NCBI GenBank assembly: GCA_025935995.1
Contig: JAICUF010000011.1
Span: forward strand, 1 to 40,508
Origin: Gemmatimonadales bacterium
GTDB taxonomy: Bacteria; Gemmatimonadota; Gemmatimonadetes; Gemmatimonadales; GWC2-71-9
Reading direction: 5' to 3'
DNA: 40,508 bases
Part shown: one piece after another, positions 27,865 to 36,809 of the stretch
Layout of the letters: every line of letters begins with the position of its first letter
Position numbering within the stretch: the first letter of the stretch is position 1
Program-made: the position numbers and the translations under genes
Notes under the pieces: generated by a model
Told to the model about the DNA's origin: nothing
What the model saw: the letters and a program-made list of their open reading frames with translations, nothing else
Database searches by the model: none

Positions 27865-28786
27865 CGCGCCGGCCGCGGCACAGCTTCGGCGTGGCGACGC
27901 CGACCGCGATCGCGAGCGCCAGGCCGCCGATCGCGTCCACCCCGTAGTGGATCTGCCCATACACCACGGCGAAGAGGATCCCCACGGTCGGCACTGCCAG
28001 CACGGCGCCGAGGCGCCGGGAGCCGCGCCAGGCGAAGATGGTGGCCACCACGCTCGCCGCGACGTGACTGGACGGGAAGGCCGAGCCCCAGGCGTCGCCG
28101 CGGTCGAGGAGGACGCGGACGACGCGCGCGGGCCAGACGTGGGTGGCGGGATTGTCGGGCAGAGCCCAGGCGTAGAGCGGCCCCGCGACCGGGAAGATGA
28201 GAAAGGCGAGGTAGCAGGTGAAGAAGGTGAGGGAGATGGCGAAGATGGCCTGCCGCGCCGCCTGGCGCCGCCCAAGCCACCAGAGTCCCGCCGGCGCCGC
28301 CACCACGAGGAAGTAATAGGAGAGGTAGCAGAGGTGGAGTGTCCACGAGAGGGCGGGCGACGGCATCGCCCGGATCCAGTCATAGGCGATCTGCCGGCCG
28401 AAGACGGCCATTTCCCAGCGCTGCACGATGCCGTCGAACGCGATGGTCGGCCCGCGCGCGCCGGTGTTGAGCAGCCCCACCCCCGCATACAGCCCCGCCA
28501 TCACCATGACCGGGTACCACTCGGCGACGAACGAGTCCTCGGTGCGCGAGCGGCCGCGGACCACCGGCGCCAGGAGCGCAAAGGCGAGGGCCAGCACGTG
28601 TGAGGCGATCAGGCACTCGGTTTCCCACCGGGTGGGCCGCGCGTTCCGCCAGTTGGCCACGTGCGCGGCCAGCAGCACCGATGCCGCGAGCACATAGAGC
28701 AGGGTGAGGCGGTCCAGGGCCGACAGGCCCAGGAACGGTTCCCCGGGTCGGGCTCCCTGCGTGGAGTCACCGGCGGTAACGGTCAT
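27797..28786 (-). CDS. PAP2 family integral membrane protein
   Basis: The 329-residue protein has about eight hydrophobic helices and a PAP2-type active site: SAFPSSHVAASV and YGQIHYGVDAIGG. The first motif is reduced (AGPLYAWALP), as in the inositol-phosphorylceramide synthase/lipid phosphotransferase branch of the superfamily. It may transfer or remove a lipid phosphate head group in the cytoplasmic membrane. The ATG giving MTVTAGDST is the natural start. The C-terminal Ser/Arg tail lies in the 68-base overlap with the other PAP2 gene. It is transcribed divergently from the tungstate-type transporter. Confidence 0.85.
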   Translation of the reverse strand: MTVTAGDSTQGARPGEPFLGLSALDRLTLLYVLAASVLLAAHVANWRNARPTRWETECLIASHVLALAFALLAPVVRGRSRTEDSFVAEWYPVMVMAGLYAGVGLLNTGARGPTIAFDGIVQRWEMAVFGRQIAYDWIRAMPSPALSWTLHLCYLSYYFLVVAAPAGLWWLGRRQAARQAIFAISLTFFTCYLAFLIFPVAGPLYAWALPDNPATHVWPARVVRVLLDRGDAWGSAFPSSHVAASVVATIFAWRGSRRLGAVLAVPTVGILFAVVYGQIHYGVDAIGGLALAIAVGVATPKLCRGRRVTRVRSSSASPSRLASGESRAA

Positions 28787-28926
28787 GCGGCTCCAGAGTG
28801 CGTGAAGGGCTTCACCGACGGGCGGGGGCGCGACCCGGTTTCAGGCGGCCGGCAGCCCCTCCCAAGGTAGTCTCGCTCCAGATCGCCGGATTTGCCATGG
28901 GGATGGCCCCGCGAGAGATTCCGCCG

Positions 28927-30438
28927 ATGCCCCACCCGCGGTCCTCCCGACTCGTTCCACTCCTCGGACTGATGCTCGCGGGCGCCTGTCTGCACCCGTC
29001 GCACCCGGCGGCGCGTGAGATGGTCCTCGCGACCACCACCAGCGCGCAGGACAGCGGCATTCTCGACTCTTTGATCCCGCTGTTCCGCCGGGGGACGGGC
29101 GTCGAGGTGAAGGTGATCGCGGTGGGGACGGGGGCCGCGCTGGACCTGGCGCGGCGGGGCGACGCCGATGCCGTGCTGGTCCACGCGCCCTCGAGCGAGG
29201 CACCGCTCGTCGCGTCGGGGGACATCATCGGCGGCCGGCTGGTGATGCACAATGACTTTCTCATCGTCGGCCCCGCGGCCGATCCGGCGCGCGCGGCCGG
29301 CGCCGGCGGGCTCGATTCCGCGCTCCGCCGGATCGCGGCCACCGGACCGTTCGTCTCGCGGGGCGACGGCTCGGGCACCGAGGTGCGCGAGCTCGAGCTC
29401 TGGCGCGGCGCGGGGATCCGGCCCGGCTCGGTCGCGGGCCGGGAGCAGACGGGCCAGGGCATGGGTGCCACGCTCCTGGTGGCCGATGCGCATGGCGCCT
29501 ACACGCTCACCGATCGCGGCACGTGGCTCGCCTTCCGTCCCCGGCTCCGGCTGGTCCCGCTGGTGGAGCACGACGCGCGGCTCCGGAACATCTACCACGC
29601 CTACGTGGTCAATCCGGCGCGGCATCCGACGGTCAGGCGCGACGAGGCGGACGCGTTCGTGAGCTTCCTCGTGAGCCCCGCCGCGCAGGCCCTCATCGGT
29701 CGCTTCGGGGGGCAGCGGTTCGGCGAGCCGCTCTTCGTCCCCGACGCGGTGACCGATACGATGGGCGTGAGCGCCGCCGGGCCGTCCCCATCCGACGAGG
29801 GGCGCGAGGCGCGCGCGATCGTCTGGCGTACGCTCGCCATCTCCGGGCTCGCTACCCTGGCCGCGATGCTCGCCGGGGTGCCGCTCGGGTACGCGCTTGC
29901 CCGCTCGCGCTTTCGCGGGCGGACGCTGGTCATGGCGCTCGTGAACACCGGAATGGGCCTGCCGCCGGTGGTCGTCGGGCTGATCGTCTGGCTGCTGCTG
30001 GCCCGGAGCGGCGTGCTCGGCGGATGGGGGCTCATCTATACCAAGCAGGCGATGGTGCTGGCCCAGCTCATCATCGCGACACCCGTCGTGGTCGGCGTCA
30101 CCGCGGCCGCGATCCAGTCGCTGCCGCCCGAGCTGCCGGACCTGTTGACGACGCTCGGCGCCGGCCGCCTGCGGCGCGTCTGGCTCATCAGCCGGGAGGT
30201 GCGGCTGGGCCTCCTCGCGGCGGTGATGGCGGCGTTCGGCGCCGTGGTCTCCGAAGTCGGCGCCTCGATGATCGTGGGCGGCAATCTCCGGGGCGATACC
30301 CGCGTCCTCACGACCGCGATCGTGACGGCGACCGGCCGCGGCGAGATCCCCGCGGCGCTCGGCCTCGGCCTCGTGCTGCTCGGCCTCACCTTCGCCGTCA
30401 ACGCGGTGCTCACGGTCGCACAGCAGCGGCAGGCGTGA
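28927..30438 (+). CDS. tungstate/molybdate-type ABC importer: binding protein fused to permease
   Basis: The 503-residue protein is a fusion. Residues about 1-285 are a TupA-like periplasmic binding protein: signal segment RLVPLLGLMLAGAC, then LATTTSAQDSGILDSL, SRGDGSGTEVRELELW and QGMGATLLVADAHGAYTLTDRGTW. Residues about 300-503 are a TupB-like permease with several membrane helices and the ATPase-contact region IVGGNLRGDTRVLTTAI. Tup systems import tungstate with very high affinity. The third in-frame ATG is used because it begins the signal peptide; two ATGs 24 and 30 bases upstream are possible. The joint is in one frame with no stop. The ATPase gene overlaps by four bases. Confidence 0.9.
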   Translation: MPHPRSSRLVPLLGLMLAGACLHPSHPAAREMVLATTTSAQDSGILDSLIPLFRRGTGVEVKVIAVGTGAALDLARRGDADAVLVHAPSSEAPLVASGDIIGGRLVMHNDFLIVGPAADPARAAGAGGLDSALRRIAATGPFVSRGDGSGTEVRELELWRGAGIRPGSVAGREQTGQGMGATLLVADAHGAYTLTDRGTWLAFRPRLRLVPLVEHDARLRNIYHAYVVNPARHPTVRRDEADAFVSFLVSPAAQALIGRFGGQRFGEPLFVPDAVTDTMGVSAAGPSPSDEGREARAIVWRTLAISGLATLAAMLAGVPLGYALARSRFRGRTLVMALVNTGMGLPPVVVGLIVWLLLARSGVLGGWGLIYTKQAMVLAQLIIATPVVVGVTAAAIQSLPPELPDLLTTLGAGRLRRVWLISREVRLGLLAAVMAAFGAVVSEVGASMIVGGNLRGDTRVLTTAIVTATGRGEIPAALGLGLVLLGLTFAVNAVLTVAQQRQA

Positions 30439-31421
30439 GCACGGCCGATCTCACCCTGCGCGGGGTGCGCGTGGTGCGCGGCGGCCGCATCGTGCTCGAC
30501 ATCCCCTCGCTCGTCATCCCCGGCGGATCCACCACGGCGGTATTCGGTCCGAACGGCGCCGGCAAGACGACGCTCCTCCGCACCATCGCCGGCCTCGAGC
30601 GGCCGATCCGGGGCGAGGTCCGTCTGGGCGACCGCACCGCGCCGGCGGGTCCGGGAGCCGTGGGATTCGCCTTTCAGCGCCCGGTCTTCCTTCGCGGCAC
30701 GGTGCGCGACAATCTCGCCCTCGGGCTCGAGTTGCAGCGCATGCCTCCGGCGGAGCGCGAGGGTCGGATCGTGGAGGCCGCGCGCGAATGCGGCATCGCC
30801 CCGCTCCTCGAGCGGCCCGCGCACCAGCTTTCGGGCGGCGAGGCGCAGCGCGTGAGCGTGGCGCGGGCGCTGGCGCTCCGGGCGCCGCTCACGCTGCTCG
30901 ACGAGCCGCTGAGCGGGATCGACCGCGCCACCCGGACGCAGCTCCTCGACGACCTGCCCGCCCTCCTCCACCGCTTCGCGGCGACGACCGTGCTCGTCAC
31001 GCACGATCGCGACGAGGCCTACGCCCTGGCCGACCACCTCGTGATCCTGGCGGGCGGGCGCGTGCTGGCGGCGGGACCACGCGCCGCCCTCCACGCCGCT
31101 CCGCCCAATCCCGAGACCGCGATGCTGCTCGGCTACACGGTGCTGGAGGCGGACGGCCGCACGCTCGCGGTGCCTCCGGGAGGGCTCGTGATCGGAGCGG
31201 CGCCGGCGTGGGGCCGGCCGCGGGTTCCGCTCACGGTCGTCGCGGTCACCGACCTCGGCCACGAGCGCCGGGTGGCGGGGCACGTGGGGAACACACGGGT
31301 GAGCGTCCTGCTTCCGGACGGGATGGAGCCGCCCGCGGCGGGCCTCGTGCTGCATGCGGATGTGGTGGCCGCGGTCCCGATTATCTTTGCGGCCAACGAC
31401 TCGATACCCCAGCCGCGGTGA
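30435..31421 (+). CDS. tupC: ABC transporter ATP-binding protein of the tungstate-type importer
   Basis: The 328-residue protein has the complete ATPase set: Walker A GPNGAGKT (38-45), a Q-loop in AFQRPVF, the signature LSGGEAQRVSVARAL, Walker B LTLLDEPLSGID and the switch His in VTHDRDEA. A C-terminal TOBE-like domain (about 230-328) can bind oxyanions and regulate transport. It powers the fused TupA-TupB protein just upstream. The start is GTG in a four-base overlap (GTGA) with the upstream stop. The P5C-type dehydrogenase gene follows after four bases. Confidence 0.88.
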   Translation: MSTADLTLRGVRVVRGGRIVLDIPSLVIPGGSTTAVFGPNGAGKTTLLRTIAGLERPIRGEVRLGDRTAPAGPGAVGFAFQRPVFLRGTVRDNLALGLELQRMPPAEREGRIVEAARECGIAPLLERPAHQLSGGEAQRVSVARALALRAPLTLLDEPLSGIDRATRTQLLDDLPALLHRFAATTVLVTHDRDEAYALADHLVILAGGRVLAAGPRAALHAAPPNPETAMLLGYTVLEADGRTLAVPPGGLVIGAAPAWGRPRVPLTVVAVTDLGHERRVAGHVGNTRVSVLLPDGMEPPAAGLVLHADVVAAVPIIFAANDSIPQPR

Positions 31422-31425
31422 CCGC

Positions 31426-33054
31426 ATGAGCTCCACCCCGAACATCCCGATCCCCCGCAACGAGCCCGTGCTCGGCTATGCGCCCGGCGCGCCGGAACGC
31501 GAAACCCTGAAGGCCGCGCTGGCGCTCATGAGCGCCGAGCAGCTGGAGATCCCCGTGGTCGCCGGCGGACGCGAGCTGCGATCCGGCACGCTGGTGGATG
31601 TGGTCTCGCCGCACGCGCACCAGCGGGTGCTGGCGCGGGTCCATCAGGCCGATGCGGGCGGCATCCGCGCGGCGGTGGACGCGGCGGTCGCCGCGCAGCG
31701 CGAATGGGCGTCCTGGCGCTTCGAGGATCGTGCCGCCGTCTTCCTCAAGGCGGCGGAGCTGCTCGCGTCATCCCATCGCGCGATCCTCAATGCGGCGACC
31801 ATGCTCGGCCAGAGCAAGACCGCCTTTCAGGCCGAGATCGACAGCGCCTGCGAGCTGATCGACTTCCTCAGGTTCAACGTGGCCTACGCGGAGCAGATCT
31901 ACCGCGAGCAGCCCGGCTCCTCGCCCGGCGTGTGGAACCGGATGGACCATCGCCCGCTCGAGGGGTTCGTCTACGCGATCACGCCGTTCAACTTCACGGC
32001 CATCGGCGGCAATCTCCCGACCGCGCCCGCGCTCATGGGCAACACCGTCGTCTGGAAGCCGGCGGCGACCGCGGCGCTCAGCAACTATCACTTCTTCAGG
32101 CTGCTGGAGGAGGCGGGGCTGCCGCCCGGCGTGATCAACTTCCTGCCCGGGAACGCGGTCGACATCAGCGACGCGCTGCTGGCCGAGCGCATGCTGGCGG
32201 GCATCCACTTCACGGGGTCGACGCCGGTCTTCCACTCGCTCTGGAAGACGGTGGGCGGCAACCTCGACCGCTACCACGGCTATCCGCGCCTCGTGGGCGA
32301 GACGGGCGGCAAGGACTTCGTCCTGGCGCACGCGAGCGCCGATGTGGACGCGCTCGCGGCGGGACTCGTGCGCGGCGCGTTCGAGTACCAGGGTCAGAAG
32401 TGCAGCGCCGCGTCGCGAGCCTACATCCCCGACTCGATCTGGCCGGCGGTGATGCAGCGGATGACCGACATGATGGCCACCATCCGGGTGGGCGACGTCG
32501 CCGACTTCCGGAACTTCATGGGCGCGGTGATCGACGCCCGCGCCTTCCGGAAGATCTCCGGCTACCTCGAGCGCGCGCGGCAGGACGCCGGCGTGAGCAT
32601 CGTGGCGGGCGGCGGCGCCGACGACTCCGAGGGGTGGTTCATCGAGCCGACGCTGCTCCAGGTGGAGGACCCGAGGTATCGCCTCATGTGCGAGGAGATC
32701 TTCGGCCCGGTGCTGACCGTCTACGTCTATCCCGAGCGCCGCTGGGCCGAGACGCTCACGCTGGTGGACGAGACCAGCCCCTACGCCCTCACCGGCGCGG
32801 TGTTCGCCCAGGACCGCGCGGCGCTGGTCGAGGCGGACCGGGCCCTCCGGAATGCCGCCGGCAACTACTACGTGAACGACAAGCCGACCGGTGCCGTGGT
32901 GGGCCAGCAGCCGTTCGGCGGCGCCCGCGCGAGCGGCACCAACGACAAGGCCGGCTCGATTCTCAACCTGCTGCGCTGGGTTTCGCCCCGGAGCATCAAG
33001 GAGACGTTCGCCCCGCCGAAGGACTATCGCTATCCGTTCATGGGCGCGGAGTAG
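31426..33054 (+). CDS. pruA: L-glutamate gamma-semialdehyde (P5C) dehydrogenase
   Basis: The 542-residue enzyme oxidises glutamate semialdehyde to glutamate with NAD+, the second step of proline breakdown. Motifs of the family are ITPFNFTAIGGNLPTAPALM, HFTGSTPVF (NAD site), the base Glu292 in GETGGKD and the nucleophile Cys326 in YQGQKCSAASRAY. C-terminal FGGARASGTNDKAG is typical of the mammalian-like/PruA branch (GSA dehydrogenase) as opposed to general aldehyde dehydrogenases. The length is normal. No proline dehydrogenase is in the window. The ATG follows the tupC stop by four bases, so the gene is in that operon although the functions do not obviously match. Confidence 0.93.
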   Translation: MSSTPNIPIPRNEPVLGYAPGAPERETLKAALALMSAEQLEIPVVAGGRELRSGTLVDVVSPHAHQRVLARVHQADAGGIRAAVDAAVAAQREWASWRFEDRAAVFLKAAELLASSHRAILNAATMLGQSKTAFQAEIDSACELIDFLRFNVAYAEQIYREQPGSSPGVWNRMDHRPLEGFVYAITPFNFTAIGGNLPTAPALMGNTVVWKPAATAALSNYHFFRLLEEAGLPPGVINFLPGNAVDISDALLAERMLAGIHFTGSTPVFHSLWKTVGGNLDRYHGYPRLVGETGGKDFVLAHASADVDALAAGLVRGAFEYQGQKCSAASRAYIPDSIWPAVMQRMTDMMATIRVGDVADFRNFMGAVIDARAFRKISGYLERARQDAGVSIVAGGGADDSEGWFIEPTLLQVEDPRYRLMCEEIFGPVLTVYVYPERRWAETLTLVDETSPYALTGAVFAQDRAALVEADRALRNAAGNYYVNDKPTGAVVGQQPFGGARASGTNDKAGSILNLLRWVSPRSIKETFAPPKDYRYPFMGAE

Positions 33055-33055
33055 C

Positions 33056-33841
33056 CTCGGCTGGGGCACGGCCGCGGTCGTCGCCGCCGGCTCCGCGCTG
33101 TCCGCGCAGGCCCCGCGCTACGGCGCTGCCGCGCTCGACTCGGCGCGCTACGAGGAGCGGGTCGAGACCGGCATCCACGGCGAGGCGGGCGGACGTCCGC
33201 TGGATGAAACGAGCGGCCGGTTCGCGCGGTGGATGCTCCACGCGGCGCCCGCCGGCGATTCCGGTGTGGTGCTGGAGGCGTGGCTCGACTCGCTCTCGAT
33301 CTGGCGCCGCTCCGGCGCCGTGGTCCGCTCGCCCGACACCGACGGCATCATCGGCGGGCGCTACCGGGGGGCGCTGTCGTCCGACGGGCGCTACGCGGCT
33401 GCCGCCCATCCCTTCATTCCCGATGATATCGCCGAGTTCGCCGACCTGCGGAGCGCCGCGGGCGACCTGCTGCCCCAGCTCCCGCCGGCTCCGCTCGCCC
33501 CCGGCGGCGTCTGGCGCGACGACAGCGCGCGCGTCACCATCGAGCGGCTGGGCGACAGCAGCGCAGCCGGCGTCCGGCTCGAGCGCTATCGCCTCGAGCG
33601 CCATGGGACCAGGAGCCGCGCCTCGCTCGCGGGCGGCGCCGACACGCTCGCCCTTGCGGTGCGCCAGACGACCGACGAGGTCGGCGAATACGCGTGGGAT
33701 GACGCGCGCGGAGTCACGGGCTGGACGCGGACGGTGACGGTGGTGACGGAGATCCCGCCGGGCGCATCGGTGCGTGTCCCGGTGCGCTCCCGGGTCGTTC
33801 AGCGGGTGACGCTCTCGCGCCTCGGCGACTCCTCGCGGTAG
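33056..33841 (+). CDS. secreted protein of unknown function, start unclear
   Basis: The frame encodes a signal-like segment (LGWGTAAVVAAGSALSAQA) followed by a beta-rich exported domain of about 240 residues. The ending VTVVTEIPPGASVRVPVRSRVVQRVTL looks complete. I do not recognise the family, but proteins of this style are common in Gemmatimonadota. There is no ATG, GTG or TTG in this frame between 32891 (a GTG deep inside the pruA gene) and the signal segment, so either a rare start codon is used or a base is missing. Here the span simply begins after the pruA stop. The 3' end overlaps the convergent pqqE by 43 bases. Confidence 0.6.
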   Translation, partial: LGWGTAAVVAAGSALSAQAPRYGAAALDSARYEERVETGIHGEAGGRPLDETSGRFARWMLHAAPAGDSGVVLEAWLDSLSIWRRSGAVVRSPDTDGIIGGRYRGALSSDGRYAAAAHPFIPDDIAEFADLRSAAGDLLPQLPPAPLAPGGVWRDDSARVTIERLGDSSAAGVRLERYRLERHGTRSRASLAGGADTLALAVRQTTDEVGEYAWDDARGVTGWTRTVTVVTEIPPGASVRVPVRSRVVQRVTLSRLGDSSR

Positions 33842-34905
33842 GTGTAGCTCGGAGGCTCGATGCCGGGTTCGGCGGCGGCGACCGCCTGATCGATCAATGG
33901 CCGCGCCGGGGCCAGCGCGCACACCGGATCGGTGGCGGCGGCGTCGCCCGCGAGGGCGAAGGCCTGGCAGCGGCAGCCGCCGAAATCGATCGCGCGTCGC
34001 GCACAGTCACGACACGGCCGCTGCATCCAGTCTTCGCCGCGGAACGCGGTGAACGCCGCCGACTCCCGCCAGATCCAGTCCAGCGACCGCTCGCGCACGC
34101 TGTCGAAGGTCATGCCGGCGATGGCGGTCGCGCCGTGGCAGGGCAGCGCCGCGCCGTCCGGGGCAACCACGATGTAGGTGCGCCCCCACCCGCCGTAGCA
34201 CGCCTTGGGATAGATGCCGTGATAGTCGGGCAGCACGTAGGTGATCCGGAGCCGACCGCGGCAGCGCGCCTTCGCATCGCGCACGACGGCATCGGCGGCG
34301 CGCACCTGCTCCCGCGTGGGCATGAGCGCCGCGCGGTTGGCGAGGGCCCAGCCGTAGTACTGCGTGTTGGCCAGCTCCAGCCGGTCGGCACCGAGGTCGA
34401 GGGCGAGGTCGATCAGCGCGCCGACCCGGTCGACGTTGGCGCGGTGCAGCACGACGTTGATCGAGAAGGCGAAGCCGAGGTCACGGACGAGCGCCGCCGC
34501 ATCGTGCTTCCGGCGGACGGCGGCGCTTCCCGCGATCCGCTCGGCCGACGCGTCGTCGGTGTCCTGGAACGAGATCTGGACGTGGTCGAGGCCGGCCGCG
34601 CGGAGGGCCTCCGCGCGCCCGCGCGTGAGGCCGAGACCCGAGGTCACGAGCGTGGTGTAGCAGCCGAGCGCGCGTGCGTGGGCCGCGATGGGCTCGAGGT
34701 CGCGCCGGGCGAGCGGCTCGCCGCCCGAGAGGCCCACCTGCAGCACGCCGAGCTCCCGCGCCTGATCGAGCACCCGCCGCCACTCGTCGGTGGTGAGCTC
34801 CGATCCGGCCCGGACCAGCTCCAGCGGGTTGGAGCAGTAGGGGCAGTGGAGCGGGCAGCGGTGCGTGAGCTCCGCGAGCAGGGTGGTCGGACGCTCAGCC
34901 GACAT
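33799..34905 (-). CDS. pqqE: PQQ biosynthesis radical SAM enzyme PqqE
   Basis: The 368-residue enzyme forms the C-C bond between Glu and Tyr of PqqA, the first step in PQQ synthesis. The radical SAM cluster motif is C17-x3-C21-x2-C24 (HRCPLHCPYCSNP). A C-terminal SPASM region for two further Fe-S clusters shows the cysteines in KACYGG, LPCHGA and CRDCARRAIDFGGCRC. The ATG giving MSAERPTT overlaps the pqqD end by 11 bases. It is the last gene of the pqqABCDE operon and its 3' end overlaps a convergent gene. Confidence 0.96.
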   Translation of the reverse strand: MSAERPTTLLAELTHRCPLHCPYCSNPLELVRAGSELTTDEWRRVLDQARELGVLQVGLSGGEPLARRDLEPIAAHARALGCYTTLVTSGLGLTRGRAEALRAAGLDHVQISFQDTDDASAERIAGSAAVRRKHDAAALVRDLGFAFSINVVLHRANVDRVGALIDLALDLGADRLELANTQYYGWALANRAALMPTREQVRAADAVVRDAKARCRGRLRITYVLPDYHGIYPKACYGGWGRTYIVVAPDGAALPCHGATAIAGMTFDSVRERSLDWIWRESAAFTAFRGEDWMQRPCRDCARRAIDFGGCRCQAFALAGDAAATDPVCALAPARPLIDQAVAAAEPGIEPPSYTYREESPRRESVTR

Positions 34906-35161
34906 CCACCAGCTCCCGCGCGGCCAGGTCATCCAGAAACTCCGCGACGTCCCCGCGCACGTCGGCGCCGTAGCGACGCCCGAGCTCCGCGGCGATGCCG
35001 GAGACGCTGCGGTGTCCGTCGCACAGCTCGAGGATGGCCGCGCCGCTCTCGTTGAGGAGCACCACCCCTTCGGGGTAGAGCAGCACCGGACAGCCCCGCA
35101 CGCGATCGTGGTCGAGGCGCGCGAGCCGCCAGAGCGCCGGCACCGCCTCAGCCGCGGGCAT
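34895..35161 (-). CDS. pqqD: PqqA-binding chaperone PqqD
   Basis: The 88-residue protein is a stand-alone PqqD, the prototype RiPP recognition element, which binds PqqA and delivers it to PqqE. Family features are PVLLYPEGVVLLNESGAAIL, then DGHRSVSGIAAEL and DVAEFLDDLAARELV. It overlaps pqqC upstream by 14 bases and pqqE downstream by 11 bases. It is also a handy internal standard for judging the PqqD-like domain in the lanthipeptide synthetase of this window. Confidence 0.95.
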   Translation of the reverse strand: MPAAEAVPALWRLARLDHDRVRGCPVLLYPEGVVLLNESGAAILELCDGHRSVSGIAAELGRRYGADVRGDVAEFLDDLAARELVDVG

Positions 35162-35903
35162 CGGCCCGATCCGCGGGGTAGGCGTGGTGGATCGTGTCGA
35201 TCATCGCCCAGAGCACCTCGAGCTTGAAGCGCAGCGCGTCGAAGGCGCGGTACTGGGTCTCGATCGTGGTGCAGTGCTGCCGGACCAGCGTGAGGCCGTG
35301 GCCGCTGTCGCGCGGCGCCTGGTCGAGCCGGCTTCGGAAATACTCGAGCCCGGCGCGATCCACCCACGGATAGTGCTCGGCAAAGGCCGCGATCCGGCGG
35401 CGCATCAGGTCCGGCGCGAACAGCTCGGTGAGCGACGCGGCGACCGCGTCGATCCAGGGGCGCGTCCGGCAGAAGGTCACGTAGGCTTCCGCCGCGAAGC
35501 GCACCGCGGGCAGCACGTGCCGCTCGTCCTCCATCTCCTCCCGCGGAACTCCCAGCGCCTCGCCGAGGCGGATCCACATCTCGATGCCGCCGGTGCCGGG
35601 CGTCGTGCCGTCGTGGTCCACGATCCGCTGGATCCAGACGCGGCGCACGTCGGGATCGGGGCAGTTGGAGATGATCGCGGCGTCCTTCCGCGGGATCGCG
35701 CGCTGGTACGCGAGGCGATTGGCCACCCACCCCTGGAGCTGTGCGCGGCTGAGCCGTCCCTCGTGCATCAGCCGGTGGAAGGGGTGGCTCGCGTAGTACG
35801 ACGTGCTGAAGGCGCGAAGCGCATCGGCGAGCGCATCGGGCGCAAGCGGCGCGTCGAGGAGCGGAATCGGCGGCGGCGGCGGGGCGGCGAGGGAGGCGGT
35901 CAC
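35148..35903 (-). CDS. pqqC: PqqC, PQQ synthase
   Basis: The 251-residue helical enzyme catalyses the final cofactor-free ring closure and eight-electron oxidation to PQQ using oxygen. Family stretches are HPFHRLMHEGRLSRAQLQGW, ANRLAYQRAIPRKDAAI, DHDGTTPGTGGIEMWI and the C-terminal ETQYRAFDALRFKLEVLWAM. The length is normal. An N-terminal Pro-rich extension (APPPPPIP) is dispensable-looking. Its ATG overlaps the stop of pqqB by four bases and its end overlaps pqqD. Confidence 0.96.
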   Translation of the reverse strand: MTASLAAPPPPPIPLLDAPLAPDALADALRAFSTSYYASHPFHRLMHEGRLSRAQLQGWVANRLAYQRAIPRKDAAIISNCPDPDVRRVWIQRIVDHDGTTPGTGGIEMWIRLGEALGVPREEMEDERHVLPAVRFAAEAYVTFCRTRPWIDAVAASLTELFAPDLMRRRIAAFAEHYPWVDRAGLEYFRSRLDQAPRDSGHGLTLVRQHCTTIETQYRAFDALRFKLEVLWAMIDTIHHAYPADRADARG

Positions 35904-36802
35904 AATGAGAATCTCATCCCGTCGGCGCCGACGGTCAGTCCCGCATCGGTCACCGCGCGGCGCTCCGGGGAATCCTCGATGAGCACGGGATTCGTGTTGT
36001 TGATGTGGACGTAGACCACCCGGCCGGGCAGCTGCGCGAGGGCGGCCAGACTGCCGGCGGGGCCGGCCATGGGCACATGGCCCATCGCCCGCGCCGTCCG
36101 CGCGCCGTAGCCGAGGGAGATGAGCTCGTCGTCCGTCCAGCAGGTGCCGTCGAAGAGGACCAGCCCGGCGGCGGCGAGACGCTCCAGCGTCGCCCCGTCG
36201 AGCGCGCCGCAGCCGGGCACGCAGGCGAAGCTGCTTCGGCCGTCGCTGATCACGAGTCCGGTCGTGGCGCCGTCAGCGGGAGCGTCGGGCGCGAAGCGTG
36301 GCGGATCGCCGGCGACCGCAAAGGCGGTGACGGTGAGGCCGCTGGGCGCGCCGTCGCGATCCGGGAGGCACGCCGCTCTGCCCGGCTCGAGCGGCGTGAA
36401 CGGCGCGTCGGCAAAGGCGCGCGCGACCCGGAGCACGCCGCCCTCGCGTTCCAGGAGCGATCCGATCGCCGGCGAGGCCAGTACCGGCAGTCGGCGCCCC
36501 TCGCGGAGGAGCAGCAGCCCGAGGGTGTGGTCGAGCTCGGCATCGGTAAGTACCACGCCTTCCACGGGCAGCTCCCGGGACGGGCGCGGCCCGGCACCCG
36601 GGATCAGCGCGAGCTGGGACCGCACGTCGGGCGACGCGTTGATCAGGAACCAGCGCGCTCCGTCGGCGCTCACGGCCACCGACGACTGGGTGCGGGGGAG
36701 TGCGCTCGCCGGGTCGCGCCGCGCGGTACGGCACGGGCGGCAGGCGCAGTTCCATTGCGGGAATCCGCCGCCCGCCGCGGTGCCGAGAAGGATGACGTCC
36801 AT
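35900..36802 (-). CDS. pqqB: PqqB, metallo-beta-lactamase-fold PQQ protein
   Basis: The 300-residue protein starts with the PqqB signature VILLGTAAGGGFPQWNCACRPC and has VLTDAELDHTLGLLLLREG in the place of the metallo-hydrolase metal site. PqqB hydroxylates the tyrosine part of the excised Glu-Tyr intermediate. The four Cys near residues 20-27 match the structural zinc site of the family. The C-terminus carries VVYVHINNTNPVL. The ATG lies seven bases after a strong hairpin that separates it from pqqA, with no clear ribosome site, so its expression is probably lower than that of pqqA. Confidence 0.96.
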   Translation of the reverse strand: MDVILLGTAAGGGFPQWNCACRPCRTARRDPASALPRTQSSVAVSADGARWFLINASPDVRSQLALIPGAGPRPSRELPVEGVVLTDAELDHTLGLLLLREGRRLPVLASPAIGSLLEREGGVLRVARAFADAPFTPLEPGRAACLPDRDGAPSGLTVTAFAVAGDPPRFAPDAPADGATTGLVISDGRSSFACVPGCGALDGATLERLAAAGLVLFDGTCWTDDELISLGYGARTARAMGHVPMAGPAGSLAALAQLPGRVVYVHINNTNPVLIEDSPERRAVTDAGLTVGADGMRFSL

Positions 36803-36809
36803 GAAACGA

